DNA from: Erysipelotrichaceae bacterium
GTDB taxonomy: Bacteria; Bacillota_I; Bacilli_A; Erysipelotrichales; Erysipelotrichaceae
NCBI GenBank assembly: GCA_017550145.1
Contig: JAFZQG010000018.1
Span: 1-40,812 of the forward strand
DNA: 40,812 nucleotides
Direction: 5' to 3'
A model generated the notes under the pieces. The model worked only from the letters and a program-made list of their open reading frames with translations, made no database searches and was not told where the DNA came from. The position numbers and the translations under genes were made by a program. This document shows positions 1 to 7,730 of the stretch, in pieces (position 1 is the stretch's first letter; every line of letters begins with the position of its first letter).

Positions 1-9
1 GATATCTGA
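1..9 (+). CDS. 3' end of an upstream gene (last codons only)
   Basis: The window opens with what reads as the last two sense codons and a TGA stop (positions 7-9), whose final A is also the first base of the next ATG. This TGATG overlap implies translational coupling to a gene that lies outside the window. In B. subtilis the upstream neighbours of yqeI are aroE and yqeH, but nothing here identifies the gene. Confidence 0.35.
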   Translation, partial: DI

Positions 10-296
10 TGTTAAGCGGTAAACAGAAAAGATACCTCAGAAGTCTGGCAGTTAATGAAAAGGCTCTGTTTCAGATAGGCAAGGAAGGATTAAGTTCAAA
101 TCTATATAATTCGATAAAAGAAGCGATCAAAGTCAGAGAACTGCTTAAAATATCTATACTTAAGAGCTGTGATCTGGAGATGAATGAAATCGTTGTGGAA
201 GTCTGTGCCAACACCGGTGCGGAACTTGTACAGACCATCGGCAAGACTTTTGTGATCTATAAACAGTCAAAAGAAAGATTGATAAAACTGCCATGA
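9..296 (+). CDS. yhbY: YhbY/YqeI family RNA-binding protein (CRM domain)
   Basis: A 95-residue single-domain CRM (YhbY) protein. The family associates with pre-50S ribosomal particles and is thought to bind rRNA during large-subunit assembly. The diagnostic parts are the N-terminal LSGKQKRYLRSLA segment, the FQIGKEGLS loop (the GxxG-like RNA-binding turn is GKEG) and the C-terminal QTIGKTFVIYKQ strand. Length is typical for the stand-alone bacterial form. It overlaps the preceding stop by one base and the next ATG by four bases, so it sits inside a translationally coupled operon. In B. subtilis the homologue yqeI is followed by nadD; here nadD is absent and yqeK follows directly. Confidence 0.93.
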   Translation: MLSGKQKRYLRSLAVNEKALFQIGKEGLSSNLYNSIKEAIKVRELLKISILKSCDLEMNEIVVEVCANTGAELVQTIGKTFVIYKQSKERLIKLP

Positions 297-889
297 ATAT
301 GGATGAAATAACTTTCGACAATTTCATGTCTCTTGATTCAAAAAGCCGGAGAATCATCTTAAATGATCCTGAACTTTTAAAGGAAATGGTCAGAAAGAAT
401 ATAAAACCAAAAAGATATGCTCATTCACTTTCAGTAGCAGAGGTATCAAAGAAACTGGCTTTATGTCATCATGTTGATCCTGACAAAGCCTATATGGCCG
501 GATTACTGCATGATGTATGTAAGTTCCCTGATAGTGATGAAAGCCAGGTCCTGGAAGAATATCTGAAATACTATGATCCCGATAAACTCAACGGAGTCTA
601 TGGAGCCTATCACAGCTGGGTAGCCCCATATTACTTAAGAGAAAAATGTAATTATCATGATTCCGATATTCTGAATGCTATATATAATCATACGATCTGT
701 ACATCAAGAGACAGGCTGTCTCTGATTCTGTATATAGCAGATAAAAGGGAACCGTTAAGAAATGTTGAAGATGATATCTTGAAGATCGCTGAAATGGATC
801 TGCATAAAGCATTCAGCTTATTGGAAGAGGATGTAAAGAGGTATATAAAAGAAGTAAAGAATGAAAGATTTGTTGAAAACAGCTTATGA
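293..889 (+). CDS. yqeK: YqeK-type HD-domain Ap4A hydrolase
   Basis: A 198-residue HD-superfamily metal-dependent phosphohydrolase. YqeK proteins are established symmetrical Ap4A hydrolases (giving 2 ADP) that limit alarmone-like dinucleotides. Visible metal ligands are H44 (RYAHSLSV), the H73-D74 pair (GLLHDVCKFP), a later NHT (YNHTICTS) and the D of LYIADKREP. The start overlaps the yhbY stop (ATGA); an ATG two codons later is an alternative. The reading frame runs past the rsfS start, overlapping it by 29 bases. In most Firmicutes nadD lies immediately upstream and is sometimes fused to this domain; it is missing here. Confidence 0.92.
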   Translation: MNMDEITFDNFMSLDSKSRRIILNDPELLKEMVRKNIKPKRYAHSLSVAEVSKKLALCHHVDPDKAYMAGLLHDVCKFPDSDESQVLEEYLKYYDPDKLNGVYGAYHSWVAPYYLREKCNYHDSDILNAIYNHTICTSRDRLSLILYIADKREPLRNVEDDILKIAEMDLHKAFSLLEEDVKRYIKEVKNERFVENSL

Positions 890-1193
890 TGCCATGGATG
901 AGAAACTGGCTGATGATCTCGTAGTTATTGATTTTCGAGATCATTCACCTTATATCGATTATTTTGTGATCGGTACAGCCAGAAACTACAGAATGGCAAA
1001 ATCCATTGTAGAAAACGTAGAAGATAAAGTACTTCAAGAAGGATATGAAGTAAAACATATCTATGCCGAAAGTACGACCAAATGGTTACTTATCGATCTG
1101 GAAACTGTCGTATGTCACGTTTTCTATGACGGAGAAAGAGAACTGTATAATCTTGAGGGATTATGGAAGGATCTGCCAACAGTAAAAATGTAA
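861..1193 (+). CDS. rsfS: Ribosomal silencing factor RsfS
   Basis: A 110-residue RsfS/YbeB/iojap protein. The family binds uL14 on the 50S subunit and blocks subunit joining when nutrients are scarce. The family core is clear: DDLVVIDFRDHSPYIDYFVI, then IYAESTTKWLLIDL and VVCHVFYDGERELYNLEGLW, which ends in the conserved Y-x-LE-x-LW motif. Length is normal. The start lies inside yqeK (29-base overlap), and the 3' end overlaps the next gene by 31 bases, so expression is probably coupled along the operon. Confidence 0.95.
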   Translation: MKDLLKTAYDAMDEKLADDLVVIDFRDHSPYIDYFVIGTARNYRMAKSIVENVEDKVLQEGYEVKHIYAESTTKWLLIDLETVVCHVFYDGERELYNLEGLWKDLPTVKM

Positions 1194-1864
1194 GCAATTA
1201 TGAAATGCTTGCGCAATATTATGATGAGCTTCTTCAGGACGAAGAAGCTTTAAGTCTGTGGCTTAAATACATCGAAAAAGAAGATTTCAAAACCGTACTG
1301 GAGCTTGCTTCGGGATCTGGTGTAATGGCTTCTATTCTAAAAGATAAAGGATATGATGTTACAGCTTCGGATATTTCAAACGAAATGAAAGAAGCTTCAA
1401 AGAAAAATTTTGACGGTGAATATTTAATTCTTAATATGATCGATTATGATCTGCATAAGAAATATGATCTTATTTTGTGTATCTGTGATTCAATTAATTA
1501 TCTCTATGAAGATGAGCTTGATTCTTTCTTTAGATGTGCCTATAAACATCTTAATGAAAATGGCAGACTGATCTTTGATATGCATAATCTGAAAAGATTA
1601 GAAGAATTCAGAGAACAGTATATTGAAGAAGGCTATGTCGATAGTGTTCCATACCAGTGGACGATCATGTCCGATGAGTATGAGAATACGATCAATGAAC
1701 ACTTTACTTTTTATACGGATGAAGGTATGATACAGGAACATCACTCCCAGAATGTCTTTGATCCTGAAATGATTCAAGAAAAGATGAAAGATCTGTTTAA
1801 GACGGAAATAATCGAAGACTTTGTGGAAGACGAAAAATTATTGATTGTGGGGTATAAGAAATGA
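1163..1864 (+). CDS. Class I SAM-dependent methyltransferase (YqeM-like)
   Basis: A 233-residue class I methyltransferase matching YqeM of the B. subtilis yqe operon. SAM-binding motif I is LELASGSGVMASIL, followed by the acidic DVTASDIS strand (motif II); LILCICDSINYL and LIFDMHNL are the later Rossmann strands. The substrate is unknown; YqeM proteins are often named cyclopropane-synthase-like, which is unproven. The ATG at 1163 is preceded by GAGGG six bases upstream, supporting this start inside rsfS; an ATG at 1205 is the alternative and would give a more family-typical N-terminus. The stop overlaps the mtnN start (ATGA). Confidence 0.85.
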   Translation: MEGSANSKNVSNYEMLAQYYDELLQDEEALSLWLKYIEKEDFKTVLELASGSGVMASILKDKGYDVTASDISNEMKEASKKNFDGEYLILNMIDYDLHKKYDLILCICDSINYLYEDELDSFFRCAYKHLNENGRLIFDMHNLKRLEEFREQYIEEGYVDSVPYQWTIMSDEYENTINEHFTFYTDEGMIQEHHSQNVFDPEMIQEKMKDLFKTEIIEDFVEDEKLLIVGYKK

Positions 1865-2580
1865 TAGCGGTAATCTGTGCAATGCCGGAAGAAAGAGATG
1901 CGTTACTAAAAAGATTAAACGATGTAAAAGTCAGAAAAGGCAAGAAACTTTATTATCACAGTACAGATGAAGGAAATACCAGAGTTCTGGATAACGAATA
2001 CTATATCGGCAAATTGCATGAAAAAGATGTTGTTATTAGCAGATGCGGCGTAGGGGAAATCTATGCCACTATGTCGACAATGCTTCTGATCGATCATTTT
2101 AAACCTGAACTGGTTATCAATTTAGGCTGTGCAGGTTCATTGAGCGAAGATGTTCATGTCAATGATATTGTTGTAGCAGACAGAGTTGCCGAATGGCGTG
2201 TCGATGTGCCGGGATGGGACAGAAGTGTCAATTCAAGCAATATTTCCTATTACTGTGATCATAAAGTAATAAAAATAATAGATAAACTGAAAAAGAAAGA
2301 TGGAATTAAGGTTGGACCTATTGTTAGCGCCAACGAATTCATTTATAAAAAAAGTCAGTTAAGAATAATAAAGAAGTATTTCCCTGAAGCGTTATGCGGA
2401 GAAATGGAAGGCGTGGCAGTTACAGCAGTATGCAATGCCAATAATATTCCGGTTTCGATAATCAGATCGATAAGCGATGAAACGCTTATTTCGGGAAGTT
2501 ATAAGGATTTTGATCTGAATCTTCTGCAGGTATGCGAAAAAGCAGCTGATCTGGCGGAAATTATCATCAAGAGGTATTAA
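1861..2580 (+). CDS. mtnN: 5'-methylthioadenosine/S-adenosylhomocysteine nucleosidase
   Basis: A 239-residue MTA/SAH nucleosidase (Pfs). It hydrolyses the N-glycosidic bond of MTA and SAH, releasing adenine and S-ribosylhomocysteine or methylthioribose, thereby detoxifying SAM by-products. Family marks are the N-terminal ICAMPEERDALL with the catalytic-site Glu pair, VINLGCAGSL, the ribose-binding GEMEGVAVTAV and the catalytic Asp in IRSISDE. Family proteins average about 230 residues. Its position directly after a SAM methyltransferase fits recycling of the methylation by-product, although in B. subtilis mtnN lies elsewhere. Confidence 0.95.
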   Translation: MIAVICAMPEERDALLKRLNDVKVRKGKKLYYHSTDEGNTRVLDNEYYIGKLHEKDVVISRCGVGEIYATMSTMLLIDHFKPELVINLGCAGSLSEDVHVNDIVVADRVAEWRVDVPGWDRSVNSSNISYYCDHKVIKIIDKLKKKDGIKVGPIVSANEFIYKKSQLRIIKKYFPEALCGEMEGVAVTAVCNANNIPVSIIRSISDETLISGSYKDFDLNLLQVCEKAADLAEIIIKRY

Positions 2581-2582
2581 CG

Positions 2583-3083
2583 ATGAAGAAATGGTATAAA
2601 GAATCATATTTCAACAGAAACAACTGGATTCTGGAGAATTTCAATAAACTGAATCTTTCAAATGAGGAAACTTTACTTATCCTTCTGATCGATCTATGCA
2701 AGCAGAGTAAAAGGACTGTTACTTATGATTATCTGACAGAAAAACTGCATAAAAACAGTAAGGAAATCGATAAGATAATAGCCGGCCTGGTTGCGAAGCA
2801 TTATCTGAAATTAAGTACCAATACTAAAGGCCTGGTTTTTGATATTGACGGGATCTTTGAATTTGATCCGGAAAAATACGAAATAGTTGAAAACAAAGAT
2901 CTGTATGATACGACATCTGATGTTTTCGGCAAGCCATTATCTCCATCAGAGCTGCAGAAGATGAATGATCTGATAAATGAATATGGACAAAGTAAATTTA
3001 TTGAAGCTTTGCGTATTTCCGAAGCTCAAAGAAAAGTAAAGATGTCTTATATTGAAGGCATATTACGTAATGAAAAACAGTAA
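2583..3083 (+). CDS. dnaD: DnaD-like primosomal protein
   Basis: A 166-residue short DnaD homologue. DnaD acts with DnaA, DnaB and DnaI in loading the replicative helicase in Firmicutes. The N-terminal winged-helix region begins WYKESYFNRNNWIL and continues through LSNEETLLILLIDLCKQ; the C-terminal DDBH2 part ends with the signature KVKMSYIEGILRN, which corresponds to the DnaD YIxxIL-W-type motif. It is shorter than B. subtilis DnaD (about 230 aa), the loss being in the linker and the extreme C-terminus. GAGGT lies upstream of the ATG. Pairing with nth downstream is the conserved Firmicute arrangement. Confidence 0.88.
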   Translation: MKKWYKESYFNRNNWILENFNKLNLSNEETLLILLIDLCKQSKRTVTYDYLTEKLHKNSKEIDKIIAGLVAKHYLKLSTNTKGLVFDIDGIFEFDPEKYEIVENKDLYDTTSDVFGKPLSPSELQKMNDLINEYGQSKFIEALRISEAQRKVKMSYIEGILRNEKQ

Positions 3084-3690
3084 ACTGATAATCGACAGTC
3101 TTCAGAAACTGTATCCGAAAGCCAAATGTGAACTTAATCATCGCAATAATTTTCAGTTACTTATTGCGGTCGTTTTATCGGCTCAGACTACTGATGAACG
3201 AGTAAATATGGTTACACCGGAATTATTCGGTAAGTACAGAAATGCCGAAGAACTGTCAAAGGCCGATCTTAAAGTTGTAGAACAGATTATAAAACCGATC
3301 GGTTTATATCATTCCAAAGCAGTAAATATAATTAAACTTTCCGATGTTTTGGTTAATAAAAACAAAGGCAAAGTACCAAAAGAGAGAAAAGATCTTGAAG
3401 CATTACCAGGTGTAGGAAGAAAGACAGCCAATGTAATTTTAAGCAACTGTTTCAATGTTCCGGCGTTTGCGGTCGATACACATGTATCAAGAGTTTCAAA
3501 AAGACTGGGTATAGCTGATGAAGATGATGATGTGAATACGATCGAAGAAAAACTGATGAATTATTTTCCCGAAGATATGTGGGGGAAACTTCATCATCAG
3601 TTTATTTTCTTTGGCAGATATAAGTGTAAAGCTGTCAAACCCGATTGTACGGATTGCCCGTTAAGCAAGATCTGTAATTACTTGGAATGA
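3070..3690 (+). CDS. nth: Endonuclease III (Nth)
   Basis: A 206-residue bifunctional DNA glycosylase/AP lyase that removes oxidised pyrimidines. The helix-hairpin-helix is LPGVGRKTANVIL, with catalytic Lys at about residue 118 and catalytic Asp at about 136 in VDTHVSRVSKRLG. The C-terminal [4Fe-4S] ligands follow the C-x6-C-x2-C-x5-C pattern (CKAVKPDCTDCPLSKIC). I place the start at the ATG at 3070 (MKNSKLIIDSL), which matches the family N-terminus; an in-frame TTG at 3052 only adds six residues. It overlaps dnaD by 14 bases and its stop region overlaps the convergent DUF1846 gene by 13 bases. Confidence 0.96.
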   Translation: MKNSKLIIDSLQKLYPKAKCELNHRNNFQLLIAVVLSAQTTDERVNMVTPELFGKYRNAEELSKADLKVVEQIIKPIGLYHSKAVNIIKLSDVLVNKNKGKVPKERKDLEALPGVGRKTANVILSNCFNVPAFAVDTHVSRVSKRLGIADEDDDVNTIEEKLMNYFPEDMWGKLHHQFIFFGRYKCKAVKPDCTDCPLSKICNYLE

Positions 3691-5156
3691 TACAGCTTCT
3701 TGGTCTGATAGATCGGATCCATGGTTAGGCGCATGCCTAACTTTTTAAATACATTGACATCGACCTGAGAGAGAATGACAGAAGAATGCACATCGCAACC
3801 TTCCAGTTTTTCTAAAGCCTTAAGAGCCAAAGCACATTCTTCAGAAGTCGTTGAGTCAACAGCCAAGGCAATCAGAACCTCATCGGTATGAAGTCTTGGG
3901 TTATGGCCCTTAAGATGCTTGGTCTTTAATTCCTGAATAGGAGTCAGGACCTGTTCGGAAAGGATATGTTCATCAGGTAAGCCTGCGGCAATCTTCATCG
4001 CATTCAGTAATGCTGCAGAAGAAGCTCCCATCAGTTTGGATGTCTTCCCGGTAATGATCTGGCCATCATATTCGATGGCAACAGCCGGTTCTTTGGTTTT
4101 GGCAGCCAGTTCGTTGGCTTTTACAGCCACCAGACGGTTTTCTTTGGTTATACCGACTTTGTTCATGATGGTTTCCATCTTGAACAGAGAATCTTCAGTC
4201 AATACGTCTCTTCTGACATCGATTGCCGTTTCATAATAACGTCTTAATATTTCTTCCTTGGCAGCCTGCTGACATACTTCATCATCACAGATACAGTAAC
4301 CGACCATATTTACACCCATATCGGTAGGTGATTTATAGATCTGCTTACCCATGATTCTGATCAGCAAGTCATTTAAGACCGGGAAGACCTCGACATCACG
4401 GTTATAGTTGATAGCTATAGTCTGATACGCTTCCAGATGGAACGGGTCGATCATATTGACGTCATAGAGATCAACAGTAGCTGCTTCATAAGCCAGATTG
4501 ACCGGATGATTAAGCGGCAGATTCCAGATAGGGAAGGTTTCAAACTTTGCATAGCCGGATTTTAAGCCGTGTTTATTGTCGTGATACATCTGGGAAAGAC
4601 AGGTCGCCATCTTGCCTGATCCTGGGCCCGGAGCCGTTACGACGATGATCTCTCTTTCGGTTTCCAGATATTCGTTCTTGCCGAATCCATTATCGGAAAG
4701 GATATTATCGACATTATTCGGATAATTATCGATCGCATAATGATAAGCAACTCTGATCTTGGATTTCTCCAGATTCTTTCTTAATTTGATTGCTTCGTCC
4801 TGTTTATTGAAATGCGTAATGACAACTCCGCCGATCTTAAGTTCAACGGTATTGAAGCTGTCGATTAAACGTAAAAGATCCTGGGAATAGGTGATTCCCA
4901 GATCAGAACGCATTTTATTCTTTTCGATATGATTGGCGTTGATAACTAAGACGATTTCAACCTTGTCTTTAAGGTTTAAAAGCATCTTGATCTTGGAATC
5001 AGGTTCAAATCCCGGTAAAACTCTTGAAGCATGATTGTCATCAAATAATTTGCCGCCGAATTCCAGATAAAGCTTATTAAATTTCGCTACTCTTTTAGCG
5101 ATATTCTGTGACTGAAGCTTGATATATTTTTTGTTGTCAAAGCCGATCTTTTTCAT
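3678..5156 (-). CDS. DUF1846 family protein
   Basis: A 492-residue DUF1846 protein; the family is common in Firmicutes and anaerobes, has been crystallised, and has no firmly assigned function that I can name. Family-like stretches are the N-terminal MKKIGFDNKKYIKLQSQ, the TAPGPGSGKMATCLSQ glycine-rich loop around residue 200 (P-loop-like), and GVNMVGYCICDDE. The frame can be extended upstream to 5249, but the ATG at 5156 fits the family and the promoter (TTGAAA at 5187-5192 and TATACT at 5165-5170, read on the minus strand). That promoter would start transcription almost at the ATG. The gene is convergent with nth and divergent from the hydrogenase operon. Confidence 0.88.
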   Translation of the reverse strand: MKKIGFDNKKYIKLQSQNIAKRVAKFNKLYLEFGGKLFDDNHASRVLPGFEPDSKIKMLLNLKDKVEIVLVINANHIEKNKMRSDLGITYSQDLLRLIDSFNTVELKIGGVVITHFNKQDEAIKLRKNLEKSKIRVAYHYAIDNYPNNVDNILSDNGFGKNEYLETEREIIVVTAPGPGSGKMATCLSQMYHDNKHGLKSGYAKFETFPIWNLPLNHPVNLAYEAATVDLYDVNMIDPFHLEAYQTIAINYNRDVEVFPVLNDLLIRIMGKQIYKSPTDMGVNMVGYCICDDEVCQQAAKEEILRRYYETAIDVRRDVLTEDSLFKMETIMNKVGITKENRLVAVKANELAAKTKEPAVAIEYDGQIITGKTSKLMGASSAALLNAMKIAAGLPDEHILSEQVLTPIQELKTKHLKGHNPRLHTDEVLIALAVDSTTSEECALALKALEKLEGCDVHSSVILSQVDVNVFKKLGMRLTMDPIYQTKKLYHSK

Positions 5157-5164
5157 ACTTTTCC

Positions 5165-5192
5165 AGTATATAACAAAACAAGTGGTTTTCAA
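5165..5192 (-). promoter_or_regulatory. Promoter of the DUF1846 gene, probably leaderless
   Basis: On the minus strand TTGAAA (5192-5187) and TATACT (5170-5165) are separated by 16 bases. Only 8 bases separate the -10 box from the ATG, so the predicted transcript begins about two bases before the start codon. A GGAAAAG that could pass for a Shine-Dalgarno would then not be transcribed. Confidence 0.5.
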
Positions 5193-5219
5193 TGTATTTT
5201 TGCTTATTTTTTGTATCTG

Positions 5220-5235
5220 GTTAGTCTTTACTAAC
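5220..5235. promoter_or_regulatory. Perfect inverted repeat in the DUF1846/hyd divergent region (candidate operator)
   Basis: GTTAGT-CTTT-ACTAAC is a perfect 6-bp-arm palindrome. It overlaps the expected -35 region of the hydrogenase promoter (-10 at 5252-5257) and lies upstream of the divergent DUF1846 promoter. It does not resemble the Rex, Fur or CcpA consensus that I know. Operator function is inference. Confidence 0.35.
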
Positions 5236-5257
5236 TGTAATATCGTCATGATATAAT
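5227..5257 (+). promoter_or_regulatory. Probable promoter of the hydCBA operon
   Basis: A consensus -10 TATAAT lies at 5252-5257. The best -35 is a weak TTTACT at 5227-5232 with a 19-base spacer, which would suit an activated or regulated promoter. The leader to the hydC ATG is about 75 bases and ends in a strong AGGAGG (5325-5330). Confidence 0.5.
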
Positions 5258-5337
5258 TTTGATATCGAGGTATATCATTACAGATATATTTTTCGTAAGG
5301 AATATGTTTTGTAATCGAGTGATAGGAGGATTAAATA

Positions 5338-5823
5338 ATGGCTCATTTACAAGAAGCGGCTGTTAAACAGATTACAGAGATCTGTGATCGTTACAAAAAC
5401 GAAGAAACACCGCTAATGATGATTTTGAGTGACATTCAGAAGGAATACGGTTATATTCCACTGGAAGTTCAGGAACTCGTTTCTGAAAAGACCGGTATCA
5501 GTGTCGCCGAAATCTACGGTGTAGTAACTTTCTATTCATTCTTCTCTTTAAAACCAAAAGGAAAGAATGTAGTAGGCTGCTGTTTAGGTACGGCTTGTTA
5601 CGTCAAGGGTGCTCAGCAGGTAATCGACAAGTTCTCGGAGATTCTGGGTATCAAACCTGGTGAAACTTCCGAAGACGGTATGTTTACGCTGGACGCTTTA
5701 AGATGTATCGGTGCCTGCGGTATTGCTCCGGCTGTACAGATCAACGGTACGGTTTATCCTAAGATGTCTGTTGATCAGGTTAAGCCACTGATTGAAAAGT
5801 ATAAAAACGGAGGTGCTGCATAA
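5338..5823 (+). CDS. hydC: [FeFe] hydrogenase subunit, NuoE-like (HydC/HndA)
   Basis: A 161-residue thioredoxin-fold [2Fe-2S] protein of the NuoE family. In trimeric HydABC hydrogenases it passes electrons to and from the NuoF-like flavin subunit. The cluster ligands are visible: C82 and C87 (GCCLGTACY) and C123 and C127 (RCIGACGIAP), in the family C-x4-C...C-x3-C arrangement. The N-terminal helical part (MILSDIQKEYGYIPLEVQ) and VYGVVTFYSFF-like segment (EIYGVVTFYSFFSLKPKGKN) are typical. The stop overlaps the hydB ATG (TAATG). The order C-B-A with no other complex I genes nearby argues for a hydrogenase rather than a respiratory complex. Confidence 0.93.
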   Translation: MAHLQEAAVKQITEICDRYKNEETPLMMILSDIQKEYGYIPLEVQELVSEKTGISVAEIYGVVTFYSFFSLKPKGKNVVGCCLGTACYVKGAQQVIDKFSEILGIKPGETSEDGMFTLDALRCIGACGIAPAVQINGTVYPKMSVDQVKPLIEKYKNGGAA

Positions 5824-7718
5824 TGTCAGAATTAATCCGCAGTTTTGAAGAATTAGAAGCTAAACAGGCTGTCTGTACAAAATGTCTGAATGATAAGTTT
5901 ACCGGTTCTGACGGTAAGCGTCATGTTGTTCTGTGCGGTGGTACAGGATGTCTGTCTTCTCATTCTGCTGAAATCAGACACAAATTCATGGATGTGATCA
6001 AGGCTGAAGGTCTTGATGACAAAGTAACAGTAAACCAGGTTGGTTGCTTCGGTTTCTGTTCGCAGGGTCCTTTCGTAAAGATCTTCCCTGAAGATACTCT
6101 CTACAAGATGGTAAAACTCGAAGATGTAGAAGAGATTGTTGAAAAGGATCTTAAGAATAATGAGATCGTTGAAAGACTGCTTTATGTCGATCCTCGTACT
6201 CAGGAAAAGGTTACAAAACAAGACGATATAGAATTCTATAAAAAACAAATCCGTATTGCTTTACACGGCTGTGGTGCCATCGACCCTGAAAACATCGATG
6301 AAGCATTAGGTGCTGAAGCATTCAAAGGTCTGGCTATTGCTTTAAAGAAAGACCGCAAAGAAGTAATTCAGGAAGTCCTGGATTCTGGTCTTAGAGGAAG
6401 AGGCGGTGCCGGCTTCCCTACAGGCAGAAAATGGTCTTTCGTTCCTGATACCGATGGTCCTAAATATCTCGTTTGTAACGGTGATGAAGGTGACCCAGGT
6501 GCATTTATGGACCGTTCCATCCTTGAAGGTAACCCATTTGCAGTTATCGAAGGTATGATGATCGGCGGTTATGCAATCGGAGCTCAGAACGGTTATTTCT
6601 ATGTCAGAGCTGAATATCCGATCGCTGTCAAGAGATTGAACCTGGCTATCAAAGCTATGGAAGAAGTAGGCTTACTGGGTGACAACATCCTCGGTACAGA
6701 CTTCTGCTTCAGAGTCCATATCAGACTTGGTGCCGGTGCATTCGTCTGCGGTGAGGAAACAGCTTTACTTAACTCTATTGAAGGCAAACGTGGTATGCCT
6801 AGACCTAGACCACCATTCCCGGCTGTCAAAGGTCTCTGGGGCTGCCCGACTTGTGTAAACAACGTTGAAACTCTCGCAAATGTTCCTTACATCATGAGAG
6901 AAGGTGCTGCCAAGTTTGCCAGCATCGGTACTGAAAAATCCAAGGGTACGAAAGTATTCGCTCTGGGCGGCAAGATCAATAACGTCGGTCTGGTCGAAGT
7001 TCCGATGGGCACAACTCTCAAGGAACTCATTTATGATATCGGTGGCGGTATTCCTAACGGTAAAGAATTCAAGGCTATCCAGACTGGTGGTCCTTCAGGC
7101 GGATGCTTAACTGCTAAGAACCTGGATACTCCGATCGATTATGATAACCTGATCGCTGCCGGCTCAATGATGGGCTCAGGCGGTGCGATCGTTATGGATG
7201 AAGACAACTGTATGGTCGACGTCGCTAAATTCTATATGGAATTCATTTTCGACGAGTCCTGCGGTAAGTGTTCTCCATGCCGTATCGGTACCAAGAGAAT
7301 GCTGGAAATCCTGACCAGAATCACAGAAGGCAAGGGCCAGATGGAAGACCTCGAAGCTCTGCAGGTTCTTGCGAACAACGTCAAGACCAACTCTTTGTGC
7401 GGCTTAGGTCAGACTGCTCCAAACCCGATTCTTTCAACCATGGCTTCATTCATGGATGAATATGTTGCTCACATCAGAGACAAGAAGTGTCCGGCTCATG
7501 TATGTAAGAACCTGATGACATACGTAATTGACAAGGATAAGTGCTTCGGTTGCCAGATGTGTGCTAAAGGCTGTCCGGCTGATGCGATTCATCATATCGA
7601 ACCGGAATATGTTGCTCCGGGCAAGAAATTACCGGCTATGTGCATTGATGCCAACAAGTGCGTCAAGTGTGGTGCATGTATTGCGACCTGCAAGTTCGGC
7701 GCAATTTCCAAGCAATAG
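5823..7718 (+). CDS. hydB: [FeFe] hydrogenase subunit, NuoF-like NADH/flavin protein (HydB/HndC)
   Basis: A 631-residue flavoprotein. The N-terminal roughly 120 residues form a [2Fe-2S] thioredoxin-like domain (VVLCGGTGCLSSHS and VGCFGFCSQGP). The NuoF core follows, with FMN/NADH-binding GLRGRGGAGFPTGRKW and GDEGDPGAFMDR, then a [4Fe-4S] site (ESCGKCSPCRIGTKRM plus the later SLCGLGQTAPNP Cys). The C-terminus carries two ferredoxin-type clusters (CFGCQMCAKGCP and CVKCGACIATCK). This architecture is that of HydB/HndC of electron-bifurcating hydrogenases, which couple NADH, ferredoxin and H2. It has a GGAGGT Shine-Dalgarno within the hydC end. The hyd genes use more C and G at third positions than their neighbours, which suggests high expression. 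Confidence 0.94.
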   Translation: MSELIRSFEELEAKQAVCTKCLNDKFTGSDGKRHVVLCGGTGCLSSHSAEIRHKFMDVIKAEGLDDKVTVNQVGCFGFCSQGPFVKIFPEDTLYKMVKLEDVEEIVEKDLKNNEIVERLLYVDPRTQEKVTKQDDIEFYKKQIRIALHGCGAIDPENIDEALGAEAFKGLAIALKKDRKEVIQEVLDSGLRGRGGAGFPTGRKWSFVPDTDGPKYLVCNGDEGDPGAFMDRSILEGNPFAVIEGMMIGGYAIGAQNGYFYVRAEYPIAVKRLNLAIKAMEEVGLLGDNILGTDFCFRVHIRLGAGAFVCGEETALLNSIEGKRGMPRPRPPFPAVKGLWGCPTCVNNVETLANVPYIMREGAAKFASIGTEKSKGTKVFALGGKINNVGLVEVPMGTTLKELIYDIGGGIPNGKEFKAIQTGGPSGGCLTAKNLDTPIDYDNLIAAGSMMGSGGAIVMDEDNCMVDVAKFYMEFIFDESCGKCSPCRIGTKRMLEILTRITEGKGQMEDLEALQVLANNVKTNSLCGLGQTAPNPILSTMASFMDEYVAHIRDKKCPAHVCKNLMTYVIDKDKCFGCQMCAKGCPADAIHHIEPEYVAPGKKLPAMCIDANKCVKCGACIATCKFGAISKQ

Positions 7719-7730
7719 GAGGGACTCAAG

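Noticed and set aside
3052..3069. TTG start for nth six codons upstream of the chosen ATG
   Set aside because: It adds residues that the family does not have; the ATG at 3070 gives the standard N-terminus.
5157..5249. Longer N-terminus for the DUF1846 protein
   Set aside because: The extra 31 residues cover the divergent promoter region and do not look like family sequence; the ATG at 5156 matches the expected N-terminus.
5853..6248. Antisense ORF of 131 codons inside hydB, and other long antisense frames
   Set aside because: They mirror the codon structure of clearly conserved genes, lack ribosome-binding sites and show no recognisable protein features.
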